Below are positions 8,459 through 18,475 of a stretch of DNA of 64,000 bases, piece by piece. Each line of letters begins with the position of its first letter. Position 1 is the first letter of the stretch. The stretch lies in NCBI RefSeq assembly GCF_026870175.2, contig NZ_CP113977.2, forward strand, positions 4,278,001-4,342,000, in the 5' to 3' direction. Position numbers and translations under genes: made by a program. Below the pieces are notes generated by a model. That model did no database searches, was not told the origin of the DNA, and was given only the letters and a program-made list of their open reading frames with translations. The DNA is from Flavobacterium aestivum (lineage in GTDB: Bacteria > Bacteroidota > Bacteroidia > Flavobacteriales > Flavobacteriaceae).

Positions 8459-9754
8459 TCACTTCAAAATTCCTGCTTTATAAGTCGCAATGGCTCTATC
8501 TCTGGCAAATGCATGTTCTATCATAGGTTCACCATATCCCAAATCAAATTCAGGAATCCATTTGCGGATATAGATTCCTTTCTCATCAAACTTTTTAAGC
8601 TGAATATCGGGATTAAAGACCCTGAAATAAGGTGCTGCATCACAACCCGTTCCGGCTGCCCATTGCCAGTTACCTATATTGGCAGACAAATCGTAATCTA
8701 ATAGTTTTTGGGCAAAATAGGCTTCTCCCCACTGCCAATTGATCAATAAATGTTTGCACAAAAAACTCGCCACCACCATACGCACTCTATTGTGCATATA
8801 CCCCGTTTGATTAAGTTGACGCATTCCAGCATCGACCATAGGATAGCCTGTAGTTCCTGTACACCATCGTCTGAAATCTTCCTCATTATTACGCCATTGT
8901 ATGCCATCATAAGCCGATTTGAAATTTTGAGTGACTACTTTGGGAAAGCTAAATAATATTTGCATAAAGAATTCTCTCCAAATCAGTTCGCTCAAAAAAA
9001 CATCGTTTTTGCGAGCAGCCCAGTTCACTAACTTTCGGATACTGACTGTTCCAAAACGCAAATGTGGCGAAAGATACGAAGTACTATCAATAGCGGGAAA
9101 ATCCCTTGTTTCTTGGTAATTAGCAATCTGCGTCAGATTATAGGGAATTACTTTTATCTCACTTTCCTCAAAACCTATTTGCTGTAAGGTCGGAAAATCA
9201 AAATGATTTTTGCAAAAATGGGAAAAGTAATTTTGGGTATCATATTCTTCTAGTGGAGCCAAGGATTTGTATTTCTCTAACCATTTATTTTTATATGGTG
9301 TATAAATGGTATAAGGCAGTCCATCAGCTTTGATGATTTCTTTTTCTTCAAAGACAACTTGATCTTTAAAAGAAAAACAAGCTGCATTGTTCGCATTTGC
9401 TAATGCACAAATATCCCAATCTCTTTTGATTGCGTAGGGTTCATAATCCTTATTAAAGTAAATTTCTGAAATAGCAAACTCCTTAAAAAGATTTTCCCAA
9501 ACCTCAGTTGTCCTTCCTTTTTTGATTAACAGTGAACTGCCAATGGCATTTAATTGCGCATTTATTTTTTGGAGTGATTCGTGTATAAAACCAACACGAG
9601 CATCGTTTTGGGGTAAACTCTCCAAAATATCCGTATCAAAAATAAACAAAGGAATTACAGGATTCTTAGATTGCAAAGCATGATGCAACGCCACATTATC
9701 ATCCAGACGCAAATCGCGGCGGAACCAAAAAATAGATACTTGTTGTTTTGTCAT
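8459..9754 (-). CDS. phr: Deoxyribodipyrimidine photolyase, cryptochrome/photolyase family
   Basis: 431 residues. The N-terminal antenna-binding alpha/beta domain (about 5-130) begins FWFRRDLRLDDNVALHHAL. The FAD-binding helical domain (about 215-430) holds WREFFMQILFSFP, TGYPMVDAGMRQL, GYMHNRVRMVVASFL and LDYDLSANIGNWQWAAGTG followed by DAAPYFRVFNP. These are class I CPD photolyase motifs; the enzyme uses blue light and reduced FAD to split cyclobutane pyrimidine dimers in DNA. At 431 residues it is slightly shorter than the E. coli enzyme (472). It stands alone on the minus strand, divergent from purB. Confidence 0.93.
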   Translation of the reverse strand: MTKQQVSIFWFRRDLRLDDNVALHHALQSKNPVIPLFIFDTDILESLPQNDARVGFIHESLQKINAQLNAIGSSLLIKKGRTTEVWENLFKEFAISEIYFNKDYEPYAIKRDWDICALANANNAACFSFKDQVVFEEKEIIKADGLPYTIYTPYKNKWLEKYKSLAPLEEYDTQNYFSHFCKNHFDFPTLQQIGFEESEIKVIPYNLTQIANYQETRDFPAIDSTSYLSPHLRFGTVSIRKLVNWAARKNDVFLSELIWREFFMQILFSFPKVVTQNFKSAYDGIQWRNNEEDFRRWCTGTTGYPMVDAGMRQLNQTGYMHNRVRMVVASFLCKHLLINWQWGEAYFAQKLLDYDLSANIGNWQWAAGTGCDAAPYFRVFNPDIQLKKFDEKGIYIRKWIPEFDLGYGEPMIEHAFARDRAIATYKAGILK

Positions 9755-9931
9755 TATTTAAAAAAAAGAAAATTCATGTAATTACTTCGCTTGCTCATTA
9801 TCGCCCAGATTAGGTCAAAAAACATTTTCTGTTGGCAAATAATTCGCTAAAATTAACAAATTGAATCCTTTTTTATCATTAATTTATATGTCAAACGATA
9901 AATTTCCGCCCCTTAATCCCCAAATTCTCTT

Positions 9932-9939
9932 TATATTTG
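9932..9939 (+). promoter_or_regulatory. -7 promoter element of purB
   Basis: TATATTTG matches TAnnTTTG exactly and lies 24 bases before the purB ATG at 9964, predicting a 5' leader of about 20 bases. A clear TTG -33 element is not seen at the usual distance. Confidence 0.55.
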
Positions 9940-9963
9940 TGCCTTTCAAAAAAACAACAAAAA

Positions 9964-11310
9964 ATGACTACATTAAACGAATTGAATGCTATATCTCCAA
10001 TTGACGGACGCTATAGAAACAAGACCATTTCTCTGGCTCCTTTCTTCTCTGAAGAAGCTTTAATCAAATACCGTGTATTAGTTGAAATTGAATATTTCAT
10101 CACTTTATGTGAAGTTCCTTTGCCACAATTAAAAAACGTAAACCCTAATCTTTTTGATAGTTTACGTGCTATTTATAAAAACTTTTCTACCGAAGATGCT
10201 CTTTGGATAAAAGAAACCGAAAAAGTAACCAACCACGATGTAAAAGCAGTTGAATATTTTATAAAAGATGCTTTTGAAAAATTAGGTTTATCTGAATACA
10301 AAGAGTTCATCCATTTCGGATTAACTTCTCAGGATATTAACAATACAGCGATTCCGTTATCTACAAAAGAGGCTTTTGAAAAAGTGTACATGCCATCGTT
10401 AATTACTTTGACATCTAAATTAAAAGAATTAAGCCAAGAATGGAAAGACGTTCCAATGCTAGCTCGTACGCACGGACAACCTGCCTCTCCTACTCGTTTG
10501 GGTAAAGAGATTGCTGTTTTTGTAGAGCGTTTAGAAGAGCAAATGCGTTTGTTGTTTAACGTTCCGTTTGCTGCCAAATTTGGTGGTGCTACCGGAAATT
10601 ACAACGCACACCATGTAGCTTACCCACAAATTGACTGGAAACAATTTGGAAGCAAATTTGTAGAAAACAACTTGGGATTACACCATTCTTTCCCAACAAC
10701 TCAAATAGAACATTACGATCATTTTGCAGCATTTTTTGATGCTTTAAAAAGAATCAACACAATCATTATTGATTTAGACCGAGACATTTGGACATATGTT
10801 TCAATGGAATATTTCAAACAAAAAATAAAAGCGGGTGAGATTGGATCATCAGCTATGCCACACAAAGTAAACCCAATTGATTTTGAAAACTCCGAAGGTA
10901 ACTTAGGAATAGCTAATGCAATTTTTGAGCATTTGTCAGCTAAATTACCAATTTCAAGATTACAACGTGATTTGACAGACAGTACTGTTTTAAGAAATGT
11001 TGGTGTACCAATGGGACACACTTTAATCGCATTTGAAGCTACATTAAAAGGTTTGAACAAGTTACTATTGAACGAATCTAAATTTCATGAAGATTTAGAG
11101 AAAAACTGGGCAGTTGTTGCTGAGGCAATTCAAACCATATTAAGACGTGAAGCCTACCCGAATCCGTATGAAGCTTTAAAAGGTTTAACCAGAACCAATG
11201 AAGCCATTGACAAAAATGCGATTCATGGCTTTATAGCAACATTAGATGTTTCTGATGACATTAAAACAGAATTGATGAAGATTACGCCAAGTAATTTCTT
11301 GGGGATTTAG
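9964..11310 (+). CDS. purB: Adenylosuccinate lyase
   Basis: 448 residues from the ATG at 9964, which starts MTTLNELNAISPIDGRYR as in other PurB proteins; the TTG 27 bases earlier falls in the promoter. The enzyme removes fumarate from SAICAR and from adenylosuccinate in purine and AMP synthesis. Key motifs are TSQDINNTA, ARTHGQPASPT with the catalytic His, and the fumarase/lyase signature GSSAMPHKVNPIDFEN. Length and architecture are those of the E. coli-type enzyme (456). A deacetylase gene follows after 33 bases and may be read through. Confidence 0.96.
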   Translation: MTTLNELNAISPIDGRYRNKTISLAPFFSEEALIKYRVLVEIEYFITLCEVPLPQLKNVNPNLFDSLRAIYKNFSTEDALWIKETEKVTNHDVKAVEYFIKDAFEKLGLSEYKEFIHFGLTSQDINNTAIPLSTKEAFEKVYMPSLITLTSKLKELSQEWKDVPMLARTHGQPASPTRLGKEIAVFVERLEEQMRLLFNVPFAAKFGGATGNYNAHHVAYPQIDWKQFGSKFVENNLGLHHSFPTTQIEHYDHFAAFFDALKRINTIIIDLDRDIWTYVSMEYFKQKIKAGEIGSSAMPHKVNPIDFENSEGNLGIANAIFEHLSAKLPISRLQRDLTDSTVLRNVGVPMGHTLIAFEATLKGLNKLLLNESKFHEDLEKNWAVVAEAIQTILRREAYPNPYEALKGLTRTNEAIDKNAIHGFIATLDVSDDIKTELMKITPSNFLGI

Positions 11311-11343
11311 AGAAAAAACATCCACAAAAGTACAAAGTCAATT

Positions 11344-12114
11344 ATGAACAAAAATATTTTTAAATTCATATTGCTTTGTACTTTCTTTCTATTTTCATGT
11401 GAGAATAAAAAGCTTCCTGTCATAAAACCTAAGCATTCTGATGCCGGAGTAGTCATCACATTTGATGATGCTAGTATTAACGAATGGTTTGAAACCGACA
11501 AACTATTACATCAATATTCTTGGAAAGCTACTTTTTGTGTTTCTAACATAAATACTTTAAGCCATTCCGAAATAACCAAACTCCTGATGTTACAACAGGG
11601 AGGACATGAAATTGCAGGTCATGGCTTTCATCATTTTGACGCTCCAAAATTTGTTGCCAAAAATGGAATCAACAAATACATTGATCAGGAAATAAATTCA
11701 ATGATGAATTTGATGCGTTTTTATTCTTTTAAAGTGACTACGTTTGCATATCCTTTTGGTTTTAGAAACCCTGAAATAGACGAGGCACTTTTAAAAAAAT
11801 TTAAAATTGTAAGAGGTACTACCTATGGAGCTGAAGACCCTTTTTTTCAAAATTGCTACTTCGACAACTCCAGATTAGTTTTTGCAATAGGTATAGACAC
11901 CAATCATCCAAAATTTAGCATTCCGTATCTTTTAAAGCTACTGGATTATGCCAAACGAAAAGATAAAATTCTGTTATTATTTGGTCACAAACCTGTTCAA
12001 AAAATAACCGCCAACTACCAAACCAAAATAGAAACATTAGAACTGATTTGCAATTATGTTAAACAGCATAATATGACATTTTACAGTTTATCGGAATTGA
12101 ATATTTTAAATTAA
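11344..12114 (+). CDS. Polysaccharide deacetylase-family lipoprotein
   Basis: 256 residues with a lipoprotein signal ending LFSC (Cys19). The NodB-homology domain (about 35-215) shows VVITFDDAS (motif 1, the Asp pair that gives base and metal ligand), HEIAGHGFHHFDAP (motif 2, HxxxH-like metal ligands) and FAYPFGFRNPEI (motif 3). Such carbohydrate esterase family 4 proteins remove N- or O-acetyl groups from peptidoglycan or other glycans in the envelope. The substrate is not predictable. It starts 33 bases after purB on the same strand. Confidence 0.85.
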   Translation: MNKNIFKFILLCTFFLFSCENKKLPVIKPKHSDAGVVITFDDASINEWFETDKLLHQYSWKATFCVSNINTLSHSEITKLLMLQQGGHEIAGHGFHHFDAPKFVAKNGINKYIDQEINSMMNLMRFYSFKVTTFAYPFGFRNPEIDEALLKKFKIVRGTTYGAEDPFFQNCYFDNSRLVFAIGIDTNHPKFSIPYLLKLLDYAKRKDKILLLFGHKPVQKITANYQTKIETLELICNYVKQHNMTFYSLSELNILN

Positions 12115-12180
12115 AATATCATTTCATTCTATTTCGACCCAAAAAGTCTTAATTTTATAACATACAGCTATTCTTGACAA

Positions 12181-12327
12181 TTTAGTCCAGACTGTAGTGA
12201 TACACCTCCAGAAAAAAACTATTTTTTCTTGTACCTACTGAGCGACTGGAGAAAGCACCTGTAAGACCAATAGAAAAACAGTTTTTTTCTGGATCTTATA
12301 ATGAATAACTAGAATAGCTCCTAAAAA
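12181..12327 (+). repeat. Intergenic structured repeat element, copy A (diverged)
   Basis: It begins TTTAGTCCAGACTGTAGTGA and ends AGCTCCTAAA, matching the ends of copies at 34.4, 38.0 and 60.7 kb with several changes. An internal perfect 13-bp stem, CCAGAAAAAAACT (12208-12220) with AGTTTTTTTCTGG (12280-12292), occupies the position of the internal stem in the other copies. The interior (ATTTTTTCTTG, then GAGCGACtGGA) is also alignable to copy C. It lies just before the antiporter gene in sense orientation. Confidence 0.55.
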
Positions 12328-12338
12328 AATAAAAATCT

Positions 12339-14570
12339 ATGAGTGCAATATCTGATACAACACAACATCTGGAACCTTTAATAACCGATTTAGGATTGAT
12401 TTTAATGACAGCCGGAATTGCTGTTTTGATTTTCAAAAAGCTGAAACAACCACTGGTATTAGGGTATTTAATAGCTGGATTTTTAGCAGGAAATCATTTT
12501 AATTTTTTCCCATCCGTAACTGATATGAAAAGCGTTGAGGTTTGGGCTGAAATTGGAATTATCATTTTATTATTTAGTCTGGGGCTTGAATTTAGTTTCA
12601 AGAAATTAATGAAAGTAGGCGGAACAGCTTCTGTCACTGCTATTACACAAATTGCTACCATGACTGTTTTTGGGTTTATAGTTGGCCAATGGTTAGAATG
12701 GTCTAAAATGGACAGTATCTTTCTGGGAGTTATGCTCTCTATCTCATCGACAACCATTATCCTTAAAACATTTGACGAATTAGGGGTAAAAGCCCAAAAA
12801 TTTGCCGGAAATGTAATTGGTTCCCTCATTGTACAGGATATTATTGCCATATTAATGATGGTTTTATTATCGACTATTGCGGCTAGCGATCAGTTTTCTG
12901 GCAGCGTATTAGTGCAATCTATATTTAAATTGTTCTTTTTCCTCGTCCTTTGGTTTTTGGGAGGAATATTTATAATTCCAACTGTCTTAAAAAAGACAAA
13001 ACATCTACTCTCTGATGAAATGTTGCTTATTATCTCTCTTGCTTTGTGCTTGATGATGGTAATGCTGGCTTCAAATGTTGGTTTTTCACCTGCGTTGGGG
13101 GCATTTATCATGGGATCTATCATTGCAGAAACAACCCAAGCTGAGCATATCGAACATTTAGTAAAACCGGTTAAAGATTTATTTGGAGCCGTATTCTTTG
13201 TATCAGTAGGAATGCTAATCAATCCCCAAGCTTTATATGAACATGCAATTCCGGTTTTGATTTTATCCTTTGTTACTATTTTTGGGCAATCCATAAGCTC
13301 TACCACTGGTGCATTACTTTCTGGACAACCCTTAAAAGAATCAATTCAAACAGGGATGAGTTTGTCTCAAATTGGGGAATTTTCTTTTATCATTGCCACC
13401 TTAGGTATGACTCTCCATGTTACAAGTTCATTTCTTTACCCTATTATCGTGGCAGTTTCGGCAGTAACTACGTTTACTACTCCGTTTATGATTAAGCTTT
13501 CGGCTCCTTTTTCGGAATATTTATCCAAAAAATTACCTCGAAGATGGACCAAACGAATTGAACGTTATAGTGCCAATACTCAGGCCATAAAAACTGTTAG
13601 TAATTGGCAAACTGTTCTTAATGCCTACTTGACTCAAGTAATTGTATTGTCCGTAATTATTTTAGCTGTTATTCTGTTATCCTCAACTTATATTTTGCCT
13701 TTGGTAATACAATACCATTTTGGGAATACAATGGGGGCTTTGATTACGTTAGCTATTTTATCCCCTTTTTTATGGGCTCTCTCTTTACGTAGAGTAGCGG
13801 TAAAAGAGGTAGCTATTCTATTGGAAGAAAGAAAATCTCGTGGTCCAATGGCCATGTTATTTTTGTTCAGAATTCTGCTTTCTACTTTCTTTATTGGTTT
13901 TTTATTGAATATCTTTTTTTCTCCTCGTATTGCATTTATAGTTTTCATTATTGCTACGACTGTATATTTTATTTTTCAGAGGAAACTCAATGCACAATAT
14001 CATAAAATCGAGAATCATTTCTTGTCTAATTTAAATGAAAGAGAAATCACTAAAGCCCGAAGAAGCAGAAGTGATTTATCTCCTTGGGATGGACACATGG
14101 CCTACTTTGATATTGCTGCCGAATCTAATATTGCGGGGAAAACATTGCAAAGACTACAAATTAGAGAACAAATGGGAATCAATATCGCTTCCATCAAAAG
14201 AGGAGATATCACAATTCACATACCAACGGCCAAAGAGCGTCTTTTTCCGGGAGATGAGATTTGCGTTATTGGTACTGATGCTCAAGTACAGGAATTTAAA
14301 AAGTTTTTAGACCAACATGAAACGGATGTTTCTCCAGAAATTACAGAACCCGATATTGTTTTACGCCAAATCGAATTAAAAAATCACACTTTTTTAGGGA
14401 AAAGTATTAAGGAATCTAAATTACGTGAGAGTACAAAAGGATTGATCGTAGGTATCGAGAAAAGAGGAAAGCGTATGCTAAATCCAGAATCGAATGTTAT
14501 TTTAGAAAAAGATGATATTTTATGGATTGTTGGTGATCGAAAATTATTAGGGAATTTGGCTCATGATTAA
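12339..14570 (+). CDS. CPA2-family monovalent cation:proton antiporter with C-terminal TrkA-C domains
   Basis: 743 residues. A membrane domain of 12-13 helices (about 15-400) begins with TAGIAVLIFKKLKQPLVLGY and contains the GLEFSFKKL and ALGAFIMGSIIAET segments of the KefB/YbaL group. Four more hydrophobic segments (about 430-560) follow. The cytoplasmic tail (about 580-743) has two TrkA-C-like regulatory domains (about 590-655 and 670-740), each with the hydrophobic-Gly pattern around GDEICVIG and DDILWIVGD. No RCK_N nucleotide-binding domain is seen between membrane and tail, unlike KefB/C. It probably exports K+ or Na+ against H+. It is monocistronic, ending at a shared terminator. Confidence 0.88.
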   Translation: MSAISDTTQHLEPLITDLGLILMTAGIAVLIFKKLKQPLVLGYLIAGFLAGNHFNFFPSVTDMKSVEVWAEIGIIILLFSLGLEFSFKKLMKVGGTASVTAITQIATMTVFGFIVGQWLEWSKMDSIFLGVMLSISSTTIILKTFDELGVKAQKFAGNVIGSLIVQDIIAILMMVLLSTIAASDQFSGSVLVQSIFKLFFFLVLWFLGGIFIIPTVLKKTKHLLSDEMLLIISLALCLMMVMLASNVGFSPALGAFIMGSIIAETTQAEHIEHLVKPVKDLFGAVFFVSVGMLINPQALYEHAIPVLILSFVTIFGQSISSTTGALLSGQPLKESIQTGMSLSQIGEFSFIIATLGMTLHVTSSFLYPIIVAVSAVTTFTTPFMIKLSAPFSEYLSKKLPRRWTKRIERYSANTQAIKTVSNWQTVLNAYLTQVIVLSVIILAVILLSSTYILPLVIQYHFGNTMGALITLAILSPFLWALSLRRVAVKEVAILLEERKSRGPMAMLFLFRILLSTFFIGFLLNIFFSPRIAFIVFIIATTVYFIFQRKLNAQYHKIENHFLSNLNEREITKARRSRSDLSPWDGHMAYFDIAAESNIAGKTLQRLQIREQMGINIASIKRGDITIHIPTAKERLFPGDEICVIGTDAQVQEFKKFLDQHETDVSPEITEPDIVLRQIELKNHTFLGKSIKESKLRESTKGLIVGIEKRGKRMLNPESNVILEKDDILWIVGDRKLLGNLAHD

Positions 14571-14603
14571 ATACTCCAGATTTTACTAATCCTTATGAAA
14601 ACA

Positions 14604-14636
14604 AAAAAGGTGTAAATTTTAAATTTACACCTTTTG
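14604..14636. terminator. Bidirectional terminator between the antiporter and guaB
   Basis: AAAAGGTGTAAATTT (14605-14619) pairs with AAATTTACACCTTTT (14621-14635). The hairpin is flanked by A and T tracts on both sides and sits between convergent genes. Confidence 0.85.
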
Positions 14637-14663
14637 TTATTTATAGTTATTCTCGAATAAATC

Positions 14664-16136
14664 TTATCTTGAATAATTTGGAGCTTCTTTTGTAATAGTC
14701 ACATTATGAGGATGACTTTCAGTTATACCGCTAGAAGTAATACGAACAAAACGTCCTGTTTCCTGTAAAGTAGTAATATCTTTTGCCCCACAGTATCCCA
14801 TTCCGGCACGAAGACCACCTATGAATTGTTGCATACTTTCGTTCAATTCTCCTTTATAAGGTACACGTCCAACGATTCCTTCCGGAACCAATTTCTTAAC
14901 ATCGTCTTCCACATCCTGGAAATAACGATCTTTAGAACCGCCTTGCATCGCTTCAACAGATCCCATTCCTCTATAAGATTTGAATTTTCTTCCTTCAAAA
15001 ATAATAGTCTCACCTGGTGATTCCATTGTTCCTGCTAATAATGAACCTAACATCACACAATCAGCACCAGCAGCGATAGCTTTAGGAATATCTCCAGTAT
15101 AACGAATTCCTCCATCGGCAATAACTGGAACACCTGTTCCTCTTAGAGCTGCAGCAACTTCTAATACCGCAGAGAATTGAGGAAAACCAACTCCTGCAAC
15201 TACACGAGTAGTACAAATAGAACCAGGCCCTATTCCTACTTTTACACCATCAGCACCGTTTTCAACTAAATATAAAGCAGCTTCTGGAGTAGCAATATTA
15301 CCAACGATTACATCTAATTCTGGGAATTTAGCTTTTACAGCTTTCAATACATCTACCACACCTTTTGTATGTCCGTGAGCTGTATCAATAATTACGGCAT
15401 CAACTCCTGCGTTTACTAAAGCTGTAGCTCTTTCAACAGCATCTGCAGTAACACCTAAAGCAGCTGCTACGCGTAAACGACCGAATTTATCTTTATTGGC
15501 ATTTGGTTTTTGAGTCAATTTAGTAATATCTCTAAAAGTGATTAACCCAACCAATTCATTTTTACTATTTACTACTGGAAGTTTTTCAATTTTATGACCT
15601 TGTAAAACTACTTCAGCTTGTTCTAATGAAGTACCTTCTGCAACTGTCACTAAATTTTGACTTGTCATTATCTCAACAATTGGTCTCAAGTTGTTTTTCT
15701 CGAAACGCAAATCACGATTGGTTACAATTCCTTTTAAAATTTTATTTTCATCTACAATTGGAATTCCACCAATACCATATTCTTTCATCACATTTTTAGC
15801 ATCTGCAACTGTAGAACTTAATGGTAAAGTAACTGGATCGATAATCATACCTGATTCTGCACGCTTTACTTTACGAACTTTGGTTGCTTGTTGCTCAATC
15901 GTCATGTTTTTATGTAAAACACCTATTCCTCCTTCTTGAGCCATAGCAATTGCCATTGCACTTTCGGTAACTGTATCCATAGCTGCAGATACAATAGGAA
16001 CATTAAGCGTAATATTTTTTGAAAATTTGGATTGAATACTCACTTCGCGCGGAAGAACATTTGAGTAATTGGGAACTAATAATACATCATCGTAAGTTAA
16101 ACCTTCACCGATAATCTTGGAGTTATGTGCTTTCAT
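14664..16136 (-). CDS. guaB: Inosine-5'-monophosphate dehydrogenase
   Basis: 490 residues from the ATG at 16136 ([20 protein letters not shown]); the frame upstream lacks the conserved N-terminus. The TIM barrel carries the catalytic loop [17 protein letters not shown] with the active-site Cys, then [11 protein letters not shown] and YRGMGS. Two CBS domains are inserted at about 95-210 ([22 protein letters not shown] and a second copy). It oxidises IMP to XMP with NAD+, the committed step to GMP. Gene and length are standard for the family. The promoter lies just upstream. Confidence 0.97.
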   Translation of the reverse strand: MKAHNSKIIGEGLTYDDVLLVPNYSNVLPREVSIQSKFSKNITLNVPIVSAAMDTVTESAMAIAMAQEGGIGVLHKNMTIEQQATKVRKVKRAESGMIIDPVTLPLSSTVADAKNVMKEYGIGGIPIVDENKILKGIVTNRDLRFEKNNLRPIVEIMTSQNLVTVAEGTSLEQAEVVLQGHKIEKLPVVNSKNELVGLITFRDITKLTQKPNANKDKFGRLRVAAALGVTADAVERATALVNAGVDAVIIDTAHGHTKGVVDVLKAVKAKFPELDVIVGNIATPEAALYLVENGADGVKVGIGPGSICTTRVVAGVGFPQFSAVLEVAAALRGTGVPVIADGGIRYTGDIPKAIAAGADCVMLGSLLAGTMESPGETIIFEGRKFKSYRGMGSVEAMQGGSKDRYFQDVEDDVKKLVPEGIVGRVPYKGELNESMQQFIGGLRAGMGYCGAKDITTLQETGRFVRITSSGITESHPHNVTITKEAPNYSR

Positions 16137-16162
16137 GTTGCAATTTGTAGTTGAATTGCGTG

Positions 16163-16170
16163 CAAATATA
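16163..16170 (-). promoter_or_regulatory. -7 promoter element of guaB
   Basis: TATATTTG on the minus strand, 26 bases before the guaB ATG at 16136. It matches TAnnTTTG; the -33 region is AT-rich without a clear TTG. It supports the shorter start, since the longer frame would begin upstream of the promoter. Confidence 0.5.
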
Positions 16171-16411
16171 CACAATCTTAAGCTAAAAAGCATATTAGAC
16201 CCAAAATTTATTTTTAAATCGCTGTATAAATCAATTAGATATAGTTTCTCTCTTTTTTAGGCAGTATTTTAACCGTTAAAAAAATGAGAAAGTTTTAAAA
16301 ACATATATACGAAATAGATTCATTAGCAAACTTTAGAACCGCTGAGGTTTATATAGACATATATTTTATATGATTTTTTTTTGAATAATCTCTTTTTGAA
16401 TAAGACACAAC

Positions 16412-17815
16412 TTATCTATTACTTCCGCCCGAAATTATATTAAACCCTATTTGAAACGAGAGCGCATTTGCCTTTGCGAGATCCGTATAACCCAAGAGAT
16501 TATCCGCAAGTGCATAGAAATTTACAATCCCTACTTTAGTATACAATCCAAGACCAACGTTCTTATAGGAATAGGAATCTAATGTATAGGTAGCTTTCAT
16601 CTGCAATCCATTAAAAAATCTTCTTCTATAATAAGCTGTCAAAGCCACCATAGGTGCTCTTGGCGTAGACATGGCAAAAAATTGAGCTCCAACTGCACTT
16701 CTATACCAAGAATCTTCATCGGTTTCACAATCACATTCCATTTGTCTTACTTCTTCAAAAGAATACTGATAAGATGAATAAAACTTTAATGGCCGTTGTG
16801 TTTTATAAGGAGTATACAATGTATCTAATGGAATAGCATCTTTAAAATCTTGGTAAGCGTTATCCGGCGTACCATCGGCATTAAAATCAGTAATAACACC
16901 TTTAAAATCATAATGACCTTTAAAAGTAAAACTTTCTACTTCCTGTGTATGCTTTATATATCCAATATCTACTAAACTAGCCGTTACCTGAATATTTTTT
17001 TGAGGATAATACGTTAAACCAATATCCAAACCTAATCCTAGATTACCTCCCAAAAGTGCCTTCTGCTTTACATCTTCTACCAAATCACTTCCAAGATCAC
17101 CATCATAATCTTCATCTAAATATTTTGCTGCTCCAGAAGTATTTAGTTCTAAATTAGATTGTATAGCCTGATCATAAATTAAATCTTTCCCTTGTACCGT
17201 ATAAAAAGAGCCTGAATTTCTAGTTGATGTAGCATTAAAAATACTGGAATAAATTTTCCCTCGCACTCCAAGTGTAAGTTTTTCATTAATCGGTTTATTG
17301 AATCCTACATGAAATACAGACAATAATTCGGCTTTTACACTTAAATCTCCCAAATTAAATGTTTTCCCAATATAATCCTTGTTTCCATAAAAACCCAATA
17401 TGGCAAGATCTGTAGGGATGTATATAAATGAATCTAATTCTTGGTACATCCCAAAAGAAACATACGACCTATTTTCTGGTCCTCCTAATCCAAAACCTGC
17501 ACTAAACAATTCTAATTGTTGATTTGCCGTAACATAATCATTTCTATTGGTTGTTGCAATTACCTTTTTGACCTTGGTTGTGAAATTAACTCCATCATTA
17601 GCAAATAAATTATAGGCATTAATTCCTGTTGAACCAACATTAGCCGAAATACCAGACAATAATGGCACACCAAAAAACCATTTGTATTTTACATCGGCTC
17701 CGGGATTTGTTAATAATGATTGAGGTAACGGGGTGAAATTATATAATATTTCTTTGTTTTGAGAAGAACAAACCACCGGTGCCAATAGGCATATAAAGAT
17801 CTTTAGTTTCATCAT
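16412..17815 (-). CDS. DUF5723-like outer-membrane protein
   Basis: 467 residues with a signal peptide (MMKLKIFICLLAPVVCSSQ). The mature part has many alternating beta-strands, an early PQSLLTNPGADVKYKWFFG segment, and a DADGTPD-like loop (DFNADGTPDN). I place it in the DUF5723 family of Bacteroidota outer-membrane proteins, often near gliding or secretion genes. Its ATG overlaps the stop of the upstream lipoprotein gene by four bases (ATGA), so the two are translationally coupled. It is probably a beta-barrel; the role is unknown. Confidence 0.7.
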   Translation of the reverse strand: MMKLKIFICLLAPVVCSSQNKEILYNFTPLPQSLLTNPGADVKYKWFFGVPLLSGISANVGSTGINAYNLFANDGVNFTTKVKKVIATTNRNDYVTANQQLELFSAGFGLGGPENRSYVSFGMYQELDSFIYIPTDLAILGFYGNKDYIGKTFNLGDLSVKAELLSVFHVGFNKPINEKLTLGVRGKIYSSIFNATSTRNSGSFYTVQGKDLIYDQAIQSNLELNTSGAAKYLDEDYDGDLGSDLVEDVKQKALLGGNLGLGLDIGLTYYPQKNIQVTASLVDIGYIKHTQEVESFTFKGHYDFKGVITDFNADGTPDNAYQDFKDAIPLDTLYTPYKTQRPLKFYSSYQYSFEEVRQMECDCETDEDSWYRSAVGAQFFAMSTPRAPMVALTAYYRRRFFNGLQMKATYTLDSYSYKNVGLGLYTKVGIVNFYALADNLLGYTDLAKANALSFQIGFNIISGGSNR

Positions 17816-18360
17816 TTTACATCAAAATAAGCAGTTATACTTGAACTTAACTCTACTCTACCAGGACTCGTTGAAGTTAAAGGTGGTCCTGGAAGCATTG
17901 CGATGGAAAATGTTATGTTTTTGGTGTTTTTTAAGATATCTATATTAGTGCTGTCAAATTTTTCGGTTTTTTCTACAACTATTTCAGTACCATTATAGGC
18001 TGGTACTGCCAAGTTTACATTGTGAATAGTAATATTATTGGCGTCCTGAAAAGCAATATTATAGGTATAAGCTCTATTAATTGTATTTTTTACCCTGAAA
18101 TACAATTCAGTTTTAACTAAATCATCCCTAATAAAACCGGTATGAAAAAAATCAACATTGGAAATGTATGAAAACGTACTTTGTTCCACTCCATCAACAA
18201 TAAATTGATTGGCCTCTAGTGGAAAATAAGCCAAATTAGTTGTAAAAACTGGCTTTATATTAAATTGATCCGCTTGATTAAAATCTAAATCGCTACTACA
18301 CGAAAAAGTGAGTATCAATGATAGAATGCAAATTATTCGTTTAAAAAAAGAGTATTCCAT
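17812..18360 (-). CDS. Predicted lipoprotein, partner of the DUF5723 protein
   Basis: 182 residues from the ATG at 18360 (MEYSFFKRIICILSLILTFS, then Cys21-Ser-Ser). The longer frame begins at a TTG and would spoil the signal peptide. The mature part is made of beta-strands of an immunoglobulin-like kind (YFRVKNTINRAYTYNIAFQD, then NVNLAVPAYNGTEIVVEKT) and has no recognised domain. The 4-base ATGA overlap with the following barrel gene suggests that the two products act together at the outer membrane. Confidence 0.65.
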   Translation of the reverse strand: MEYSFFKRIICILSLILTFSCSSDLDFNQADQFNIKPVFTTNLAYFPLEANQFIVDGVEQSTFSYISNVDFFHTGFIRDDLVKTELYFRVKNTINRAYTYNIAFQDANNITIHNVNLAVPAYNGTEIVVEKTEKFDSTNIDILKNTKNITFSIAMLPGPPLTSTSPGRVELSSSITAYFDVK

Positions 18361-18475
18361 ATCCCTGTTATTTAAGCATTGAACTTTACACAATCTTGAA
18401 ACAATAATAAAGAAACAACAAGTATTCTATTTATTTAACTTTAAGCTATTTTTTAGAATTACCTGCTCATTATTT

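Noticed and set aside
9937..9963. Longer purB frame starting at TTG
   Set aside because: The extra codons coincide with the -7 element and are not conserved in PurB; the ATG at 9964 is the start.
16137..16193. Longer guaB frame starting upstream
   Set aside because: It would contain the promoter element at 16163-16170; the ATG at 16136 gives the family N-terminus.
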